A stretch of 5,056 nt of DNA from Herpetosiphonaceae bacterium (lineage in GTDB: Bacteria > Chloroflexota > Chloroflexia > Chloroflexales > Kallotenuaceae): positions 1-5,056 of the forward strand of contig JASKZZ010000505.1 in assembly GCA_030147335.1 (NCBI GenBank). Direction: 5' to 3'. A program made the translations under genes and the position numbers. Shown here in pieces: positions 1 to 5,056 of the stretch. Positions within the stretch are counted from its first letter, which is position 1. Every line of letters starts with the position of its first letter. The notes under the pieces are model-generated. The model did not search any database. It was given only the letters and a program-made list of their open reading frames with translations, and was not told the DNA's origin.

Positions 1-84
1 CGTCTATCATCCCACATCCTGATCTCCCTTCATGCGGGTTGCCGGGGCTTCGTCGGGCCGTTCCCTCCACCCCTCTGGATGAGG
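1..84 (-). promoter_or_regulatory. SAM-I (S-box) riboswitch, 3' part cut by window edge
   Basis: Read on the minus strand, this stretch carries the hallmark SAM-I aptamer core at about 67-37: GAGGGAACGGCCCGACGAAG followed by CCCCGGCAACC. It lines up almost base for base with classical S-boxes such as B. subtilis yitJ. Upstream is the 5' P1 strand (TCATCC, 82-77), then the AGAG junction and the P2 stem: GGGG at about 73-70 pairs with CCCC, a compensatory change relative to yitJ. P3 is visible as CCCGCAT (38-32) pairing with ATGTGGG (17-11). The conserved J3/4 and P4 (GGUGC-AA...CC) and the proper 3' P1 strand are not seen before position 1, so the element probably continues outside the window. 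S-boxes bind S-adenosylmethionine and usually repress methionine/SAM biosynthesis or transport genes by attenuation or by occluding the ribosome site. The regulated gene must lie leftward, beyond position 1. The core identification is firm; the 3' boundary is not visible. Confidence 0.92.
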
Positions 85-102
85 CTTTATTCAATTGTAT
101 GG

Positions 103-131
103 AGTTTACCAGCCGCGCGAACCAACGTCAA
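103..131 (-). promoter_or_regulatory. Sigma-70-like promoter of the SAM riboswitch transcript
   Basis: On the minus strand there is a -35 box TTGACG (131-126; 5 of 6 matches to TTGACA), a 17-nt spacer and a -10 box TAAACT (108-103; 4 of 6). The predicted transcription start is near 96, about a dozen bases before the first paired base of the riboswitch P1 stem, which is where an S-box leader should begin. The position and ideal spacing support the call more than the -10 sequence does. I see no intrinsic terminator for the upstream sensor gene between its stop codon (188-190) and this promoter. Confidence 0.65.
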
Positions 132-187
132 TCACCACAAACTACATCCAGCCACGCGCTGCATTGAGCATCCAGGGGTGAATACGC

Positions 188-2164
188 TTATGCTTTGGCT
201 GCAAACACTTTCCGCTGATGCATTGTTTCCTGTGCCAACGCATACACAATACCATCTTGAAGTGTGCCGCGAATAATCAAATGGCGAAGGTCAACGCCGA
301 GCGCGACAAGCGTTGATGCAACATCTGGACGAATACCTGTAATCACTACCTGCGCGCCAAGCAGTTGAACCGCTTGCGCAGATTGAATGATCGCATGGGC
401 AACAGCTGTATCAACCACAGGGAGGCCGGTGATGTCAAGAATTGCGATTCGCGCGTTTGATTTTTCAACGCCCTCCAGCAGCACCGTCATAATTTGTTGT
501 GCGCGCTGTGTATCGACTGAACCGATCAGCGGCATGATCACCGTATGCTCCGAAATTGGTATCAACGGCGTAGCCAACTCCTCCAGCGCTGCCGCTTGCG
601 CATTGATCACTGCCTGTTGGAGCCGCGCTCGTTCGGCTTCCGCTTGCCGACGCTCGCTGATGTCTCGCACAATCACAATCGTGTACGGCGTGTCACCAAC
701 AGCTGTGTTGCTTAATGCAAGCTCAATTGGAAATGTTATTCCGTCACGCCGAAGACCAGCAGATTCTATACGATTGCTGCTTTGAAACTGAGATGTTCCA
801 TCATAGGCTGGAATCAGCCGACCAATCGGCTGACCAATGATCTCCTGTTCTCCATAACCAAACAGGCGCTCCGCCGCATGATTGAACGACCCAATTTGCC
901 CGTTCGTATCGACCATGATAATGCCGTCGGCTGCATGGTCAACAACAGCTTGGCGTTGCGCACTTGCGTTTACCAGCGCCACCGCTATCTGGTTGAACGA
1001 TGCCGCAACCTCGCTTAGCTCGTCACGGCTTCGCAAGCTGACCATCGACGTTGTAGCACCGCTCGACAAGTTCTGCGCGGCAAGCTTAAGACTTGCAACT
1101 GTATTCATTACCGAACGGTAAAACGCTACCAGCAGGTAGAGCACCAACAACAACGATATAACAGCGAAGGTTGTCGTTATCAGCTTCTGCCGTTCAAAGC
1201 CGGCAATTCGATGACGAAGCAACTCTTCCAGCTCAACATTCGCCTGATCCCACAACGTGAAGCTGGCCGCCAACGCAGCTGTTCCTGCCTCGTCAAGTAC
1301 AACCTTGTTAATATCGCGCGAACCGGTAGCCAGCGCAATCACTCGGTCAGCAAAATCGTTGGCTGAAGTGGACATGTTTGCTGTAGGAGCTTCAAGAGTG
1401 CCGCGCAGGTTGTTAAGCGGATTGTGCGCAAAACCGACCTGCAAGCCCTTGTTGATCATTGCTACGTTGTCGCGCACACGACCTGCCAGCAAGGTTAGAT
1501 GCATCTCTTGTTCAGCCGTAATTTGTCCATTGGCAGGTAGTGCTAGGTTCATTCTGAGCGTTTGTGCCAGCACACTCTGTTGCTCAGGCAGCTTCAATAC
1601 CACCGCGTCCATCACATAGTAGCTGTCGAGGTCTGGATCGAGGATTAGATTTGAATTATCGCCCACAAGACTTATCAGCCCAAGTGTTTGTGAAATAAGT
1701 GCTTGATGCAAATCCGCGCTTTGGTTTGGAGATAAAGTTGCAAGGCGATGCTTGAGATCGAGCCAGGTTGTGTTTAGAGCTTGAAAGGCAGAACCGGTCG
1801 ACAAATAAGCGCCGTATTGCTGCTCAACGATTGACAGCGCTTGCATATGCTGATCAATCCGCGCTGTTTGCTGCTGCAATGTATGCTGCACAGACAGATC
1901 GCCGCCAAGCAATTGCTGGTTGAGTCGATCATGCTGTGGCACATGTTCAAGTAATTGTCGCAACGGCCGCAAATATACGGTTCCATCAAGCTCTCGCTGA
2001 GCAAATGTCGTTTTTTTATTGATCTCACTGAACAGCGAGAACATGACGAGGGCAAGTGGAAGAATAAATAGAATACTAATTAATGCGAACTTTTGGGGAT
2101 ACTTAAGACGATTGAGCACTAAAAAAGCTGGGGAAAGAACAAGTTCCATTTTTAGCCACTCCAT
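188..2164 (-). CDS. Membrane sensor with HAMP, PAS and RsbR-like STAS domains
   Basis: A 658-residue signalling protein. Visible order: TM1 (about 26-46), an extracytoplasmic sensing region (about 47-327), TM2 (328-349), HAMP (about 347-402), PAS (about 403-505, ending in the typical VRDISERR), a short coiled linker (503-530) and a C-terminal STAS domain (about 535-650). The sensing region contains DNSNLILDPDLDSYYVMD (169-186), a motif seen in many chemoreceptors and sensor kinases; its ligand is unknown to me. The STAS part has DITGLPVVDT (577-586) and GIRPDVASTL (610-619), the signatures of RsbR-type stressosome proteins. Thr586 and Thr618 are candidate phosphoacceptors. There is no kinase, cyclase or methyl-accepting domain, so output is probably by partner binding and phosphorylation of STAS. 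No RsbS, RsbT or phosphatase gene lies in the window. Start choice: the second ATG (2147-2149, Met6) has a GGAG nine bases upstream, whereas the first has no clear ribosome site, so the true protein may be 653 residues. Confidence 0.9.
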   Translation of the reverse strand: MEWLKMELVLSPAFLVLNRLKYPQKFALISILFILPLALVMFSLFSEINKKTTFAQRELDGTVYLRPLRQLLEHVPQHDRLNQQLLGGDLSVQHTLQQQTARIDQHMQALSIVEQQYGAYLSTGSAFQALNTTWLDLKHRLATLSPNQSADLHQALISQTLGLISLVGDNSNLILDPDLDSYYVMDAVVLKLPEQQSVLAQTLRMNLALPANGQITAEQEMHLTLLAGRVRDNVAMINKGLQVGFAHNPLNNLRGTLEAPTANMSTSANDFADRVIALATGSRDINKVVLDEAGTAALAASFTLWDQANVELEELLRHRIAGFERQKLITTTFAVISLLLVLYLLVAFYRSVMNTVASLKLAAQNLSSGATTSMVSLRSRDELSEVAASFNQIAVALVNASAQRQAVVDHAADGIIMVDTNGQIGSFNHAAERLFGYGEQEIIGQPIGRLIPAYDGTSQFQSSNRIESAGLRRDGITFPIELALSNTAVGDTPYTIVIVRDISERRQAEAERARLQQAVINAQAAALEELATPLIPISEHTVIMPLIGSVDTQRAQQIMTVLLEGVEKSNARIAILDITGLPVVDTAVAHAIIQSAQAVQLLGAQVVITGIRPDVASTLVALGVDLRHLIIRGTLQDGIVYALAQETMHQRKVFAAKA

Positions 2165-2416
2165 AACATACGTTTCGATAGGATGAAGTTTTACCCCCGG
2201 TTGTTTTTGGTTAGATCATCAGCTAAGAGGGTGTTAACTTTGCGTTTACTATTGACTCATACTAGTCTTCTGTTAATAGGATCGTAGTACCGCGGCGTTC
2301 AGACCGTTCAGCGCCCGTCTGGGAAGCTTGTATTCGCTGCCATGCGTAAAAACAAACGGCAAACCATGTCCTTTTTGCATAACCATAATGTAACGGCAAG
2401 TTAGAAAGGAATTCTC
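2165..2416. other. Divergent intergenic region between the sensor and SGNH genes
   Basis: 252 bp without a convincing gene. It should contain the promoters of both flanking genes. On the plus strand I see a possible promoter around 2252-2279, a near-palindrome GTTAAC-N5-GTTTAC (2233-2249) just before it, and two mutually exclusive small hairpins at 2294-2321. Close to the SGNH start there is also a lone -10-like CATAAT (2384-2389) without a matching -35. I could not pick a clear promoter for the minus-strand sensor gene. Confidence 0.6.
2252..2279 (+). promoter_or_regulatory. Candidate promoter for the SGNH hydrolase gene
   Basis: TTGACT (2252-2257; 5 of 6 to the -35 consensus) is followed after 16 bp by TAATAG (2274-2279), a weak -10. 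An overlapping alternative is TTAACT (2234-2239) with CATACT (2258-2263) at 18 bp. Either would give a leader of roughly 130-150 nt. Only the -35 box is strong, so this is tentative. Confidence 0.3.
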
Positions 2417-3043
2417 ATGCTTTTCAGCGCAAACCAAACACTGGTCTTTGCCGGCGACAGCATTACCGATGCAGGCCGGCGTGGCGCTGCTGCGCCTTAC
2501 GGCAACGGATATATGAGCATGGTTCATAGCCTTATGCTTGCCCGTTATCCTGATCTTCGGCTACGTTTTGTTAATCGTGGTGTGTCAGGTGATACCAGTC
2601 GTGACTTAGCTGCACGTTGGGAACGCGATGTACTGGCCGAGCAACCTGATTGGCTCTCGGTCATGATTGGTATCAATGATGTGTGGCGCATATTCGGCAG
2701 CAATCCGCACGAGGCACCGCCAATCACAGAGTATGAAGCGACGCTGGACAGATTGCTAGATCAAGGGTGTAACGCAGGGGCAAAGCTTATCTTGATGACA
2801 CCGTATATGATTGAGGCAGACCAAGGAGTGGCGATGCGCCGCCGGATGGATCGGTACGGCGGAGTTGTCGAGCAACTTGCGGAGAAGCATAACGCAATTC
2901 TGGTTCGCGTTCAGGCTGCATTTGATGTTGTTCTAGCGCACACGCCTGCCAATAACTGGTCCGACGACCAGATTCATCCAAACAATGCAGGCCATGCAGT
3001 TATCGCGCTTGCCTGGCTACAAGCGACCGGGTTTGAGTTGTAA
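2417..3043 (+). CDS. SGNH/GDSL-family hydrolase (probable cytoplasmic esterase)
   Basis: A 208-residue single-domain SGNH hydrolase. All four blocks are visible: FAGDSITD with nucleophile Ser15, NRGVSGDTS with oxyanion Gly58, GIND with oxyanion Asn87, and DQIHPNNAGH with Asp184 and His187 completing the triad. Family members cleave acyl esters, often acetyl groups on sugars or acyl chains of lipids. The overall form, including the GHAVIALAWL end, resembles the rhamnogalacturonan-acetylesterase/lysophospholipase-like bacterial proteins, but the substrate cannot be read from sequence. There is no signal peptide or membrane segment, so it should act in the cytoplasm, for example on imported acylated compounds. 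The start is supported by AGAAAGGA (2403-2410), six bases before the ATG. It is a single plus-strand gene, converging with an 18-bp gap on the minus-strand small protein. Family assignment is secure; physiological role is unknown. Confidence 0.93.
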   Translation: MLFSANQTLVFAGDSITDAGRRGAAAPYGNGYMSMVHSLMLARYPDLRLRFVNRGVSGDTSRDLAARWERDVLAEQPDWLSVMIGINDVWRIFGSNPHEAPPITEYEATLDRLLDQGCNAGAKLILMTPYMIEADQGVAMRRRMDRYGGVVEQLAEKHNAILVRVQAAFDVVLAHTPANNWSDDQIHPNNAGHAVIALAWLQATGFEL

Positions 3044-3061
3044 CAAAGAAAGAGGCGGGAC

Positions 3062-3325
3062 CTAGCCGTCTTCCATGCATTGTATGGCGCGACGACCTCG
3101 ATCCGTATGGAACGTATAAGCCTGGCCGTCATGCTCCAGCACAACCCGGTAACCAGGAGTGATGACTTGAAGATACATCATGCCTGGTTTTGGACAACCG
3201 AGCGAGCTATCGTTCCATTCGACGTAAGCAGTATCACGCACGTTAATCGCAGATGGGGAACAAGCAAGCTCGGCTGCTAACGCTTGGCGAGCAACCTCGA
3301 TTGCGGTGGCGGCTGTTTGATCCAT
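3062..3325 (-). CDS. Small protein with W-x-DSSLGCP domain, no signal peptide
   Basis: An 87-residue protein whose body (about 33-83) is one copy of a conserved domain of unknown function: EWNDSSLGCPKPG (36-48), MYLQVITPGY (50-59), YTFHTD (70-75) and a final Cys83. The neighbouring lipoprotein carries the same domain, including the Cys pair (Cys44 and Cys83 here). The N-terminal part (about 5-21) looks like an amphipathic helix (AIEVARQALAAELA). No signal peptide is present, and an in-frame TGA (3337-3335) four codons before the ATG rules out an N-terminal extension. GAGG seven bases before the ATG is a good ribosome site. It lies downstream of the lipoprotein gene on the same strand, after a 65-bp gap holding a hairpin, so it may be partly co-transcribed. 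I recognise the domain as recurring in Chloroflexota and Cyanobacteria proteins but know no function for it. Confidence 0.85.
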   Translation of the reverse strand: MDQTAATAIEVARQALAAELACSPSAINVRDTAYVEWNDSSLGCPKPGMMYLQVITPGYRVVLEHDGQAYTFHTDRGRRAIQCMEDG

Positions 3326-3341
3326 TTCGGCACCTCACAAA

Positions 3342-3376
3342 ATACTAGGCTGGGAGCAGTGCCTCCAGCCTGGTAT
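3342..3376 (-). terminator. 12-bp hairpin between the paralogous genes (attenuator or weak terminator)
   Basis: Arms 3376-3365 and 3353-3342 on the minus strand pair over 12 positions with a single mismatch (CCAGGCTGG-type core, seven uninterrupted G/C-rich pairs) around an 11-nt loop. The hairpin starts 15 nt after the lipoprotein stop codon. On the minus strand it runs into TATTTTG, a short U-tract, which fits a weak intrinsic terminator or read-through attenuator for the lipoprotein gene. The next gene's ribosome site begins within about 10 nt after it. Read on the plus strand the mismatch becomes a G-U wobble, but no U-run follows, so minus-strand function is more likely. Confidence 0.55.
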
Positions 3377-3390
3377 CTACGTATTGATCG

Positions 3391-3885
3391 TTAGGGTTGT
3401 GCAATTTCCTTCGGCTGGCCGTTGTCGCACCAAACCGCGCGCTGACCAGTATCATCGGTATGAACGTTGTAGTCCCGAGTGCCGTCGTTGTACGTCAGCT
3501 TGAAACCAGACACAAGCACCTGCATGTACATTGTGGCTGGGTCCGGACAACCAAGGCTGCTATCGCTCCATTCGGTTGCCTCTTTACTTACCAACTTAAG
3601 GGAGTCGGACGGCTGATTGATTTGGGCGGCAAGACGTGACATAGCTTGTGCTTCAACGGCAGCGGAGTTGCTGGCGTCGCCGTTGGTAAAGTCGCCAGAG
3701 ATGTTACTAATTGAAGCAGCCGGAGATGCTTCTGCCACAGGTGCCGATGCTTCGGGCGCGGTTGATGGAACCGACGACACTGCCGTAGATGGAGCAACGC
3801 CCGTCGAATCATTACTAATGCCCGCGGTTGCGCCACCACAGGCCGTAAGTGCAAGCAAAAGAACTGCAAGGGAAAGTTTACGCAT
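3391..3885 (-). CDS. Lipoprotein with Ser/Ala-rich linker and W-x-DSSLGCP domain
   Basis: A 164-residue exported lipoprotein. The N-terminus MRKLSLAVLLLALTAC is a type II signal peptide with lipobox LTAC; Cys16 would be lipidated, followed by GG. Residues about 23-75 are a low-complexity Ser/Ala/Pro/Thr linker that probably holds the domain away from the membrane. Residues about 76-153 contain a short helix (AAVEAQAMSRLAAQI) and the conserved domain: EWSDSSLGCPDP (105-116), MYMQV (119-123), HTD (142-144) and VWC (151-153). Cys113 and Cys153 match Cys44 and Cys83 of the downstream small protein and could form a disulfide outside the cell. The ribosome site GGAGGA (3899-3894), eight bases before the ATG, is the strongest in the window. 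It is transcribed divergently from the phosphatase gene. Function is unknown; location and modification are well supported. Confidence 0.9.
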   Translation of the reverse strand: MRKLSLAVLLLALTACGGATAGISNDSTGVAPSTAVSSVPSTAPEASAPVAEASPAASISNISGDFTNGDASNSAAVEAQAMSRLAAQINQPSDSLKLVSKEATEWSDSSLGCPDPATMYMQVLVSGFKLTYNDGTRDYNVHTDDTGQRAVWCDNGQPKEIAQP

Positions 3886-3906
3886 AATAAATGTCCTCCG
3901 ATTAGC

Positions 3907-3915
3907 TGGTACAAT
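3907..3915 (+). promoter_or_regulatory. Extended -10 promoter element for the phosphatase operon
   Basis: TGGTACAAT gives an extended -10 (TG at 3907-3908, one base, then TACAAT 3910-3915, 5 of 6 to consensus). No good -35 lies 16-18 bp upstream, which extended -10 promoters can tolerate. The predicted start near 3922 leaves a leader of about 38 nt before the phosphatase gene. The element sits in the 74-bp divergent gap shared with the lipoprotein gene, whose own promoter I could not define with confidence (a possible minus-strand TATATG lies near 3929-3924). Confidence 0.4.
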
Positions 3916-3959
3916 GCCTTACCATATAGACGGTACGGCTCCTTAGAAAGTTCCAAGCG

Positions 3960-4766
3960 GTGCAAATGCTAGACCAGATAGTTACAATTGCGCACGATGC
4001 AGGCGACCTGCTGCGCCGAGAATTTCGCCGCGACCGTCACGTTGACTTCAAGAGCCGTGCCGAGCTTGTCACCGACATGGATCTAGCCAGCGAGCAGTTG
4101 ATCCTTGAGCGGCTACGCACTGTGTATCCTAACCATCATATTTTGTCGGAAGAAACCGCAGATAACGCATGGCGGAACTTTGCCCACAAGGAGCCGGACG
4201 AACCAATTTGGCTGATCGACCCGCTCGACGGCACCAATAACTACGCCCACGGTATTCCATTTTTCAGCGTTTCAATCGCAATGGTCAAGAATGGCACGCT
4301 GATGCTTGGCGTTGTTTACGATCCCATGCATGACGAATGCTTTACAGCAGAACGATCTGCTCCAGCCCGGTTGAATGGCAAGCCTATCGTAGTTTCGGCC
4401 GTTGATCAGCTACGTCATGCGCAGCTTTCGACCGGATTCCCGTATGATCGCTGGCAACGCACTGATACCAACGCGGACCTAGCCGCAGCCATGGTTATGC
4501 AGTGCCAGGATCTGCGACGCATGGGTTCGGCAGCACTGGATTTGTGCTATGTCGCGGCTGGACGCAATGATGCTCATTGGGAAGTTGAGCTTAAGCCATG
4601 GGATGGTGCGGCGGGAGCGCTGATTATTGAGGCGGCGGGCGGGCATATCAGTGATCTTGCAGGCAAGCCATACCGTCCATGGAGCGGCGGTATTGTGGCC
4701 TCCAACAAACTAATTCATGCGGCCATGCTTAACGTATTAGCAGAACCTAACGAGCAACGCGTATGA
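3960..4766 (+). CDS. Inositol monophosphatase family phosphatase
   Basis: A 268-residue protein of the Mg2+-dependent, Li+-sensitive phosphatase superfamily (IMPase/SuhB-like). Metal ligands and motifs are complete: SEET with Glu64, WLIDPLDGTNNYAHG (84-98) with Asp87 and Asp90 and Thr92, and the C-terminal PWDGAAG (213-219) with Asp215, followed by EAAGGHISD. Length and motif spacing match the family (about 260-280). Members hydrolyse inositol-1-phosphate, fructose-1,6-bisphosphate, histidinol phosphate or 3'-phosphoadenosine-5'-phosphate; sequence alone does not decide among these, although motif A looks IMPase-like. There is no signal peptide, so it is cytoplasmic. The first in-frame start is GTG (3960); an ATG two codons later (3966) is preceded by CGGTG and is an equally good choice. 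Its TGA overlaps the ATG of the downstream radical SAM gene (ATGA), indicating co-translation. Confidence 0.92.
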   Translation: MQMLDQIVTIAHDAGDLLRREFRRDRHVDFKSRAELVTDMDLASEQLILERLRTVYPNHHILSEETADNAWRNFAHKEPDEPIWLIDPLDGTNNYAHGIPFFSVSIAMVKNGTLMLGVVYDPMHDECFTAERSAPARLNGKPIVVSAVDQLRHAQLSTGFPYDRWQRTDTNADLAAAMVMQCQDLRRMGSAALDLCYVAAGRNDAHWEVELKPWDGAAGALIIEAAGGHISDLAGKPYRPWSGGIVASNKLIHAAMLNVLAEPNEQRV

Positions 4767-5056
4767 CAACATATGTTGAAGAACGGCTACCGGGGTCGGC
4801 GCTCAGCCCTCGGCGACCAATGCCCAATGATTTGTTTTTATCTAATTACCTACTGGCGACATATGGCGGCTGCGAGTTTGCCTGTCAATATTGCGATCTG
4901 GCCACAACCACGATCCGGCCTTTGGGTGAAACAACGCACGTCTTTGTCGATGTCCCAACCCGGCTTGATCAAGAGTTGGAAACGATTGACTCAGGCGATG
5001 TCGTCGGTTTGTTATTGAGCGAGTCGTATCAGCCTGCCGAACGCGAACACCGCCTA
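4763..5056 (+). CDS. Radical SAM protein, SPL-like (COG1533) type, N-terminal 98 residues
   Basis: An open frame starting at the ATG at 4763-4765 and running without a stop through the right edge, so only 98 residues are visible. YGGCEFACQYCDLA (34-47) holds the radical SAM motif CxxxCxxC (Cys37, Cys41, Cys44), which binds a [4Fe-4S] cluster that cleaves S-adenosylmethionine. After it, HVFVDVPTRLDQELE (59-73) and SESYQPAEREHRL (86-98) resemble the 'K-x-NAPE-x-L-x-x-EL' and 'DPYQPAE-x-x-x-x-LTR' segments of SPL-like radical SAM proteins (COG1533 group). The substrate is unknown, and a DNA-repair role should not be assumed from this resemblance. The start overlaps the phosphatase stop by 4 bp (ATGA), and there is no strong ribosome site upstream, so translation is likely coupled to the phosphatase. 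A second Met at residue 20 is possible but lacks the coupling. Family is well supported; subfamily is an inference from motifs. Confidence 0.85.
   Translation, partial: MTTYVEERLPGSALSPRRPMPNDLFLSNYLLATYGGCEFACQYCDLATTTIRPLGETTHVFVDVPTRLDQELETIDSGDVVGLLLSESYQPAEREHRL

Noticed and set aside
94..99. TACAAT on the minus strand as the -10 of the riboswitch promoter
   Set aside because: It matches the -10 consensus better than TAAACT, but no -35 lies at a suitable distance (TTGACG would be 26 bp away), and transcription would start too close to or inside P1.
147..176. Direct repeat CATCCAG (147-153 and 170-176)
   Set aside because: Only two copies of seven bases, with no flanking similarity; consistent with chance.
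79..276. 65-codon plus-strand frame overlapping the left-edge region
   Set aside because: It starts inside the riboswitch, crosses its promoter and runs antisense to the end of the sensor gene. It has no ribosome site and no recognisable domain.
2273..2527. 84-codon minus-strand frame covering the SGNH leader and start
   Set aside because: It overlaps the well-supported SGNH N-terminus, including the nucleophile motif, and its product shows no domain or compositional sense of a protein.
3044..3061. Terminator in the gap between the convergent SGNH and small-protein genes
   Set aside because: The 18-bp gap has no inverted repeat or T-run on either strand.
3588..3965. Long minus-strand frame over the lipoprotein gene, and the matching plus-strand frame 3617-3946
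   Set aside because: Both are shadows of the lipoprotein gene. Its lipobox, ribosome site and paralogous domain establish the correct frame.
4773..5018. 81-codon plus-strand frame at the right end
   Set aside because: It is out of frame with the radical SAM gene starting at 4763, which has the Cys motif and the stop-start overlap. The product of this frame has no recognisable features.

Overview
The window looks like a piece of a Chloroflexota chromosome, most likely a Herpetosiphon-like organism. This is an inference from moderate GC, a membrane sensor of PAS-STAS (RsbR-like) type, and two copies of a short 'W-x-DSSLGCP' domain that I associate with Chloroflexota and Cyanobacteria. No search was run. 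I see no mobile element, CRISPR array, rRNA or tRNA; it is mostly single-gene housekeeping and sensory DNA.

Left edge (1-131, minus strand): most of a SAM-I (S-box) riboswitch, preceded by a good sigma-70-type promoter. It reads leftward out of the window, so the controlled gene, expected to act in methionine or SAM metabolism or transport, lies just outside. Next, on the minus strand, is a long membrane sensor (190-2164) with two transmembrane helices around an extracytoplasmic domain, then HAMP, PAS and a C-terminal STAS domain. No partner kinase, RsbS or phosphatase is visible.

Middle (2165-3043): a 252-bp divergent intergenic region with possible promoter and operator elements, then a plus-strand cytoplasmic SGNH/GDSL hydrolase with all catalytic blocks intact. 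It converges, with an 18-bp gap, on a minus-strand pair: a lipoprotein (3391-3885) and a small protein (3062-3325). These two are paralogues in one domain with an invariant Cys pair; one is exported and the other has no signal peptide. A 12-bp hairpin lies between them.

Right side (3886-5056): a short divergent promoter region, then an inositol-monophosphatase-family phosphatase (3960-4766). Its stop overlaps by 4 bp the start of a radical SAM gene (4763 to the window edge) with an intact CxxxCxxC cluster motif, probably of the SPL-like/COG1533 type. These two form a translationally coupled operon.

The most notable items are the riboswitch cut by the left edge, the truncated radical SAM gene coupled to the phosphatase, and the exported/cytosolic paralogue pair. 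I found no clear evidence of a wholly new multi-gene system here.
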